A DNA stretch of 64,000 nt from Coprococcus phoceensis (GTDB lineage Bacteria; Bacillota; Clostridia; Lachnospirales; Lachnospiraceae): assembly GCF_900104635.1 (NCBI RefSeq), contig NZ_FNWC01000007.1, forward strand, positions 1,525,421 to 1,589,420. The letters are read 5' to 3'. Below, one piece after another: positions 59,264 to 64,000 of this stretch. Under the pieces are notes generated by a model. The model did not search any database, was not told the DNA's origin, and saw only the letters and a list, made by a program, of their open reading frames with translations. Each line of letters opens with the position of its first letter. Positions within the stretch are counted from its first letter, which is position 1. The translations under genes and the position numbers were made by a program.

Positions 59264-60173
59264 TTTTTCTACCCCCTATTAGATTTTCAAAGTATGTTTC
59301 CAAATCTTCTCCCTGAACAGAGATTTCATCAATGATGATTTCATTGTCGGTTAGTAATTTGGAAATCATTCTTACATTATCTAAACAATCATAAATCCGA
59401 ATAGAATTGTCTGGATAAACGGAATAGTTTTTAATATTAGCTTTTTGTTCTAATATGAGAGTGGTTTTCTGTATATTATCTGTTTTCAAACAAATATACC
59501 GTTTACATTCTTCATTCAATTTTTCAGCAGAAATTTGTTTTAAAAGTTCTCCCTTATGAAGAAAGCCATAACAAGTGGCGAGCTGGTGCAATTCGCTTAA
59601 TATATGGCTGGATATTAAAATGGTGGTTTCCCGTTCTTTCACTAATTTTTTAAGAAGTTCCCGTAATTCGATAATTCCCGTAGGATCAAGTCCATTGACA
59701 GGTTCATCCAATATTAAAAATTCTGGCTCACCTAATAATGCAACGCCCAGTGCAAGCCGCTGTTTCATCCCTAATGAAAAATGCGCTACTCTTTTTTTAC
59801 CTGCGTTCGATAAGCCAATCAATTCTAAAGTATCAGCAATGCAGCTTTTATTCGGAATACCTCTCTGTATTCTTTGCACTTCCAGATTTTGTGAAGCAGT
59901 CATATCTTTATATAGTGCCGGCATTTCAATCGTACACCCGATTTTTAATCGTTCGTATTGCAGATTATCATTATGCCCAAATAGAATAATTTCTCCTTCA
60001 CTTTTAAAATTAAGACCTGTCAATAATCTGATTAGCGTTGTTTTTCCTGCTCCATTTTCGCCCACAAGTCCATATATTTCGCCTTTTGGAATAGTTAAGT
60101 TTACATTTTTTAAAGCATAGAAATCTTTATATTTTTTGCTCAGGTTTTTTGTTTCGCATATAAATTTTGTCAT
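59256..60173 (-). CDS. Lantibiotic/bacitracin-type ABC ATPase
   Basis: A 305-residue ATPase of the BcrA/NisF class: Walker A GENGAGKTTLIR (about 38), signature variant FSLGMKQRLALGVALLG (about 134), Walker B FLILDEPVNGLDPTGI (about 155), switch His in SSHIL. The long C-terminal extension (about 215-305) is usual for this class. The ATG at 60173 has AAAGGAG 10 nt upstream. Its promoter (60197-60230) has 11-bp direct repeats that look like the operator of the regulator just upstream. Confidence 0.93.
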   Translation of the reverse strand: MTKFICETKNLSKKYKDFYALKNVNLTIPKGEIYGLVGENGAGKTTLIRLLTGLNFKSEGEIILFGHNDNLQYERLKIGCTIEMPALYKDMTASQNLEVQRIQRGIPNKSCIADTLELIGLSNAGKKRVAHFSLGMKQRLALGVALLGEPEFLILDEPVNGLDPTGIIELRELLKKLVKERETTILISSHILSELHQLATCYGFLHKGELLKQISAEKLNEECKRYICLKTDNIQKTTLILEQKANIKNYSVYPDNSIRIYDCLDNVRMISKLLTDNEIIIDEISVQGEDLETYFENLIGGRKNV

Positions 60174-60196
60174 CCTAAACAACTCCTTTCCATGCC

Positions 60197-60230
60197 ACTA
60201 TATATGATAACTCTAAAGAAAATCTAAAGA
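60197..60230 (-). promoter_or_regulatory. Operator and promoter of the immunity-like ABC genes
   Basis: Direct repeats AACTCTAAAGA (60209-60219) and AAATCTAAAGA (60220-60230), period 11 bp. On the minus strand they end 6 nt before the -10 TATAGT (60197-60202). The geometry is the same as at sites A, B and C, with a different sequence. Confidence 0.65.
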
Positions 60231-60899
60231 TTATTTCATTTTATATCCAATCCCCCAAATAGTTTGTATATAATCTTCATTTGTAATTGATTTAATTTTC
60301 TTACGAATATGACTAATATGAGTATTGATTGTATCGTCATCATACGCATAAGGTTCATTCCAAATGGATTCATATAAATTTTGTTTTGAAAATATTTTCT
60401 GTGGGTATTGCAATAGCAATTCTAAAATGCTCAATTCTGTTGATGTAAATGGTACTAATACTCCGTTTATATAAACCAAAGAGTTATTGATCTTTATATT
60501 TTTGTATATCAAAGTATTATTATTTTGATAAGGATTATCGACAGTCCGTTTTAAATTTGCCTCAATACGTGCAAGAAGCTCATACAAATCAAATGGTTTT
60601 GTCATGTAGTCATCTGCCCCTATTTTTAATAATTCTATTTTGGTCTGAACCATTGTTTTTGCTGATACAACAATAACAGGAGCGTTTGTAAATTTTCGCA
60701 ATTTCTGTAATACATCATCCCCATTCAGCCCTGGCAACATAATGTCAAGTATTATCAAGTCCGGAACAAAAGATTTGCACAAATTTATTCCTTCTATACC
60801 ATTTAAAGCATATTGAACACTATATTTATTATTTTCCAAGAATTTTTTAATCATATTGCAAATATCTATATCATCTTCAATAATAACAATTTTACACAT
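60231..60899 (-). CDS. Response regulator of the immunity-like module (OmpR family)
   Basis: A 222-residue regulator: IIEDDIDICNM, phospho-Asp in DLIILDIMLPGLNG (about 51), Lys in YMTKPFD, winged helix (about 125-220; FTSTELSILELLLQYPQKIFSKQNLYESIW, then YDDDTINTHISHIRKKI). First gene of the module, likely activating the ABC genes through the repeats at 60209-60230. The module is A+T-rich compared with mobC and the genes to its right. Confidence 0.93.
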   Translation of the reverse strand: MCKIVIIEDDIDICNMIKKFLENNKYSVQYALNGIEGINLCKSFVPDLIILDIMLPGLNGDDVLQKLRKFTNAPVIVVSAKTMVQTKIELLKIGADDYMTKPFDLYELLARIEANLKRTVDNPYQNNNTLIYKNIKINNSLVYINGVLVPFTSTELSILELLLQYPQKIFSKQNLYESIWNEPYAYDDDTINTHISHIRKKIKSITNEDYIQTIWGIGYKMK

Positions 60900-61030
60900 T
60901 TTTATTTACCTCCATGCCAAATTATTTTATCATAGGAACTTATCGTTATCCACATAATAATATCGTCGATAAAAAACTGTTAAGAATAAATGAACCCATA
61001 TCAAGATGCCATTTCAAAATTAGTTTAATA

Positions 61031-61375
61031 TTATGAAAGATTTGCAAATCCCCGGATCAGTTTGTCCATGCCATCCCAAAGGCTGTCCAGACGGGTGCGG
61101 ATGTCATCTATATCTGCGGCATAAATATTGCCGGTCTCATTGGCCCGTCTGGTATATTGGTTTAAGTTATTGGAACAAATGCGGAGAAGCCGGATCATTT
61201 CCTGAATATCTCCCATATCAAGGTGAATGATGTAACCGTCTACGGCCATCTTTCGCAGATATGCCGACAGGTTGGTAATGCCAAGTTCCGCCATGCGTTC
61301 TTTTACCAGTTCGGCCTCCGGTTCGGACATGACAAATTCGACGCGGACGGATTTTTTGTTATGCCCGCCCTTCAT
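61031..61375 (-). CDS. mobC: MobC-type relaxosome accessory protein
   Basis: A 114-residue protein: N-terminal ribbon-helix-helix-like stretch (KKSVRVEFVMSEPEAELVKERMAELGITNLSAYLRKMAVDGYII) followed by the MobC pattern MIRLLRICSNNLNQYTRRANETGNIY and a C-terminal helix. It helps the relaxase act at the origin of transfer. Its ATG overlaps the stop of the gene at 61372 (ATGA). Its 3' end exists in a second, degenerate copy at 57500-57553. Confidence 0.9.
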   Translation of the reverse strand: MKGGHNKKSVRVEFVMSEPEAELVKERMAELGITNLSAYLRKMAVDGYIIHLDMGDIQEMIRLLRICSNNLNQYTRRANETGNIYAADIDDIRTRLDSLWDGMDKLIRGFANLS

Positions 61376-62070
61376 CGTTCCAACCCTCTTTTATGAGATG
61401 AGACCTCCTGTGTTGAAACCACCGTCTTTGCTCTTTTGAGTTTTTCCCGCAGGGTGGTCTTTTCCAGCTTATCAAGATATTCCTCCAGATTTCCGGCTGT
61501 CGCATGATAGCTGCGTTTGAAGCGTTCCCGTTTTAGAATCATCATCAGCTCCGGCTCATTTTCCGGCAGATAAGTCATTGTTTTAGGGGCTCCATGCTCT
61601 GGCATAAACCGGTTCATAAGCTGTCTCCGTTCCTGATAGGGAATCGTGATAACATTTCCATCCGCAAATGCAACGGCTACATTTCCGATTGGACAGGTCA
61701 GCTTTTTCATCCGTTCCACATGTTCTCTATAATTTAGCGGATAGAGATTGCCAAATATTTTTCCGTCCCTGACTTCTTTCAAAGAGATGGCATAAGCCAA
61801 AACGGGATCATTTGTCTGTTCCTGGTAAAACCGCCACACTTTATTTTCATGGCTTCCATCCAGATAAACTTCCCGTTCGCGCAGGGTATAGGTTCCGCAA
61901 GGGCGTGACATCCAAAGAAGCTGTTTATCCTCTGAACGGTCTGACACAGCCAGTTTTGAAATCAGTTCCTTATCCAGGTCAAAGTCCTCTTTATAATGTT
62001 GGGTATGAAGATCTACGATACGGGAAAGAGCACCCAAAAGATCTACATCCTCAAATCTTACCCCGGCCAT
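61372..62070 (-). CDS. Element-backbone protein, unknown
   Basis: A 232-residue soluble protein. It begins MAGVRFEDVDLLGALSRIVDLHTQHYKEDFDLDKELI, contains YPLNYREHVERMKKLTCPIG and ends with basic helices (LEEYLDKLEKTTLREKLKRAKT). I do not recognise a named domain. Its start overlaps the stop of the upstream gene and its stop overlaps mobC, so it is part of a tightly coupled transfer operon (63004, 62070, 61372, mobC). Confidence 0.7.
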   Translation of the reverse strand: MAGVRFEDVDLLGALSRIVDLHTQHYKEDFDLDKELISKLAVSDRSEDKQLLWMSRPCGTYTLREREVYLDGSHENKVWRFYQEQTNDPVLAYAISLKEVRDGKIFGNLYPLNYREHVERMKKLTCPIGNVAVAFADGNVITIPYQERRQLMNRFMPEHGAPKTMTYLPENEPELMMILKRERFKRSYHATAGNLEEYLDKLEKTTLREKLKRAKTVVSTQEVSSHKRGLER

Positions 62071-62990
62071 CAGCGTTCCCTTTCCGGCACAGGAGGGATC
62101 ATCTGCCTTGCTTCATGCTCCGGTTTGTCTGCTTTCAAACGGTCCATCAAAGACGGCTTTGCTTCCGGCACCAGCTCCCGGATTTCTTCATCCGTCTGTC
62201 CGTCTGTCAGATCCGGGCGCACAGGAGGTTCGTTGTTCAGCCTGCCATCCAGCATATTGTAGTTCCCGGTTTGTCCTTCCTCATAAAGTTCCGCATTGCG
62301 AAGATAACTTTCCGGCGCCTGAAACGGCTGTCCGGCAAACAGAATTTCTCTTTGGGTGGTAAACTGTGCAAGGACCCCATTTTGCAGTCTCGCAAATTCT
62401 TCATACTGGCGCAAGGTAAGCCCTCGTTCCAACATTTCCGTCTGGGTATGCGCCCAGCCTTCTCCATAAAGAAAATAATACATATCGGGCTGATCACAGA
62501 CAAAACACAGGGAACCGTCCTGATTGTCATAGTAAGATGGCTGCATATCCTGGTAATGGCAACGTTCCTCACGGCCCAAATACACACGGTTGTCCGCACC
62601 CAGCATAGCGACCATACCCGCGTAATTACTATGGACCGCAGAGCGGATTTCTACCAGCGGATCTGTTTGAGAAGGGATCTGTCTGCCCGGAATCTCGTTT
62701 TGTTTTTCCGCTGCATCATTTCTTGGTATTACTTCTTCATGGCTGCGCGCATCCAGTTCCGGTTGAGATGTTCCTTTCCGAACAGCGCCGGGTTCCGGTT
62801 CTTTTTCTTTCACATAGTATCGGACATTTGCTGTCGTATGCTCGTTGGCTTCCTTTGCATAGTTTTCAGCGTCGGCTTTGCTATCAAACTCCAACGGTTT
62901 TCCATTTTCCTTGCACCAGCTTTGTGCCGGTCCGAAAATAGAAGTGCTGCTTCGTACTGCCCATACACCATAGGTCCGTTTCCTTTCCAT
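62070..62990 (-). CDS. Element-backbone protein, unknown
   Basis: A 306-residue soluble protein. The N-terminal part (RTYGVWAVRSSTSIFGPAQSW, then FDSKADAENYAKEANEHT, about 4-60) looks like a small sensor- or nucleic-acid-binding module. A low-complexity linker (about 62-115) leads to a middle domain with DNRVYLGREERCHYQDMQP and a Pro/Glu-rich end. Family not recognised. AGGAGG lies 8 nt before the ATG. Co-transcribed with 61372 and mobC. Confidence 0.7.
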   Translation of the reverse strand: MERKRTYGVWAVRSSTSIFGPAQSWCKENGKPLEFDSKADAENYAKEANEHTTANVRYYVKEKEPEPGAVRKGTSQPELDARSHEEVIPRNDAAEKQNEIPGRQIPSQTDPLVEIRSAVHSNYAGMVAMLGADNRVYLGREERCHYQDMQPSYYDNQDGSLCFVCDQPDMYYFLYGEGWAHTQTEMLERGLTLRQYEEFARLQNGVLAQFTTQREILFAGQPFQAPESYLRNAELYEEGQTGNYNMLDGRLNNEPPVRPDLTDGQTDEEIRELVPEAKPSLMDRLKADKPEHEARQMIPPVPERER

Positions 62991-63003
62991 TTCGCATCCC
63001 TCC

Positions 63004-63636
63004 TTATCGTTCCTGCTGTTTGGAAGTTTGTTGCTTTTTTACTGGGTCTGCCGGTTTTGTTGCCTTTAGCTGCTGACGGAGAGAATTCTTATGCTCCGGT
63101 TCGGAATCTGTGATGTTGACATATTCGCCAATGATACAGAGCGCTTCTCCATAACTGCCGGAAGCAAATACCCGGTCAGACATTTCTTTTGCCTGTTCTT
63201 TTAGACCATGCTCCCGCAAAGTACGGGAAGCAATACCAAGCAGATTAAAAATGTTCCCATCTGCTCCGATCAGAGGGCAGTCCGGTTTATCTGCCAATGG
63301 TTCCGGTGTTTCTATAAATCCGCCTAAATAATTCGGCACAAAGTCCGACAGCCATGTGCCGCCATAGACTTCATGGGTCTGTAAACGCCACAGGGCAAGT
63401 TTCCCTATATCCAGTTTCACATCATCAAAAGGGTAAAGCAGACAGGTCAGTTCTCCGTGCTGAAAAGCAAACACATTTTCAAACTGGCTGCCATCTTTCA
63501 ATATGCCTGCATTTGTCAGCATTTCGTTGATCCCGTCCACCCATTCTGTCAGATCTCCGCCGCAGCCCTGTAAAATCAGTCCTTCCTTATCCGGCATACG
63601 GCGAAGATCCTCTGCAGTAATCGTGTTGATATTCAA
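63004..63636 (-). CDS. Element-backbone protein, unknown (TTG start)
   Basis: A 210-residue soluble protein: ITAEDLRRMPDKEGLILQGCGGDLTEWVDGINEML at the start, CLLYPFDDVKLDIGKLALWRLQTHEVYGGTWLSDFVPNYLGGF in the middle (about 72-115) and a basic tail (KPADPVKKQQTSKQQER). The start codon is TTG at 63636 with GGAGG 7 nt upstream. I know similar proteins only as unnamed cargo of Firmicutes conjugative elements. First gene of the mobC operon in view. Confidence 0.7.
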   Translation of the reverse strand: MNINTITAEDLRRMPDKEGLILQGCGGDLTEWVDGINEMLTNAGILKDGSQFENVFAFQHGELTCLLYPFDDVKLDIGKLALWRLQTHEVYGGTWLSDFVPNYLGGFIETPEPLADKPDCPLIGADGNIFNLLGIASRTLREHGLKEQAKEMSDRVFASGSYGEALCIIGEYVNITDSEPEHKNSLRQQLKATKPADPVKKQQTSKQQER

Positions 63637-63675
63637 AAAATCGCCTCCTATCGTTTTTGTTAAAATATAAGTTTT

Positions 63676-63786
63676 GTCCGCAACTTAACCTCATTTCAAA
63701 GCACCGGAGTATTCTTATACAGCTCCCTTAAAAACAGATGCGAATAGCCATTGAAAATCAAGGACTTTTGGGGCTAAGTTGCGGAC
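63676..63786. repeat. 12-bp inverted repeat pair in an intergenic region
   Basis: GTCCGCAACTTA (63676-63687) and TAAGTTGCGGAC (63775-63786) are perfect inverted repeats about 87 bp apart, filling most of the gap between two element genes. Possible roles: transcript structure, operator pair, or ends of a tiny insertion. Confidence 0.55.
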
Positions 63787-63789
63787 ATA

Positions 63790-64000
63790 TCATGGTTGGT
63801 TTTGCCGCTGCCGGCGTTTGCGTTTCCGCTCGGATTTCCGTCTTGCATAGACCCGGCAGGCATCGGAGCAATATGCCTGGCTGGTTATAGGAAGATATGA
63901 TTTTCCACACACAGAGCATATTTTCTGTCTCATGGAGGTGTCCTCGCCGGTAATGGCTGATTCCAGTGCTGCATCCACCGGCAACACCGCTTTTTCAAAG
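63790..64000 (-). CDS. Cysteine-rich zinc-finger-like protein, open at the window edge
   Basis: The frame is open to base 64000 (FEKAVLPVDAALESAITGEDTS, then MRQKICSVCGKSYLP, ITSQAYCSDACRVYARRKSERK), ending with a strongly basic tail KRKRRQRQNQP. Two CxxC pairs spaced 12 apart look like a treble-clef zinc site for nucleic acid binding. The gene may start at the ATG at 63933 (47 residues) or be the C-terminal end of a longer protein; the open frame cannot decide. Confidence 0.6.
   Translation of the reverse strand, partial: FEKAVLPVDAALESAITGEDTSMRQKICSVCGKSYLPITSQAYCSDACRVYARRKSERKRKRRQRQNQP

Larger units (their letters stand above)
35449..64000. mobile_element. Integrative conjugative/mobilizable element (left part; continues past the window)
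   Basis: The element is marked by a large serine recombinase at one end, TnpW, a VirD2-type relaxase, MobC, a CD1845-family protein and element-type unknown genes at the right edge. The left junction is within about 35449-35477, inside a YesN-type gene. No tyrosine integrase and no second junction are seen, so the right end lies beyond 64000. Cargo: four ABC-transporter modules with regulators. No type IV secretion genes are in view, so autonomy for conjugation cannot be judged. Confidence 0.8.

Noticed and set aside
61812..63113. 433-codon plus-strand open frame
   Set aside because: It lies antisense to the coupled genes 61372, 62070 and 63004, which have ribosome sites and overlapping start/stop codons; the translation has no family features.

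Overview
The window looks like a chromosome segment of a low-GC, Gram-positive gut anaerobe of the Lachnospiraceae type. The signs are strong Shine-Dalgarno sites, Firmicutes-type rpsB-tsf order, NlpC/P60 coiled-coil hydrolases, AzlCD, YqeG, DUF5688 and YesM-type regulation. It holds a housekeeping block (about 2.4-35.4 kb) between two accessory blocks.

Left edge (1-2340): a cut-off unknown gene, a small Cro/C1 regulator divergent from a small membrane-anchored protein, a stand-alone FakA-like C-terminal domain, a GNAT acetyltransferase, and a gene-free stretch with repeated TACCCAA boxes. It resembles the end of an integrated element lying against tsf.

Core (2410-35477): tsf and rpsB; two paralogous NlpC/P60 wall hydrolases; VOC protein; CPBP membrane protease; argS-alaX; nfo; a GntR/ABC operon with a clear operator; azlCD; tRNA-Arg(CCG); DUF5688; efp. 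Next comes a likely shikimate/quinate utilisation region: TRAP transporter, aroD, MFS transporter, aroE, divergent LysR, and an old-yellow-enzyme-type FAD/FMN/Fe-S reductase. A second, similar LysR gene lies nearby, and the same LysR-type box (ATAG-N7-CTAT) lies at three of these promoters. The block ends with YqeG, a PfkB sugar kinase, an amidase, and an operon of GH36 alpha-galactosidase with a YesM/YesN two-component system.

Right accessory block (about 35450 to beyond 64000): an integrative conjugative/mobilizable element driven by a large serine recombinase of the TnpX/TndX type. It has split the YesN-type response regulator gene: only the C-terminal part is in the window, joined to the 3' end of the recombinase gene. 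Backbone genes are recombinase, TnpW, a sigma-like factor, a VirD2-type relaxase, a CD1845-family membrane protein, MobC and cargo-backbone proteins at the right edge. The right end is not in the window.

The cargo is unusually rich in ABC exporters with dedicated regulators: a BceAB-BceRS-like module, an FtsX/MacB-like ABC with VanRS-like regulators and a tandem-receiver protein, a GntR-ABC-2 module, and a lantibiotic-immunity-like ABC with its own two-component system. These look like four defence modules against peptide antibiotics. The second has three promoters with identical operator geometry: an 11-bp direct repeat placed exactly 6 bp from the -10 box. The fourth module has the same geometry with a different repeat. 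Duplicated and truncated genes (two winged-helix copies, two permease scraps, a mobC 3' remnant) show that the cargo was assembled by repeated recombination.
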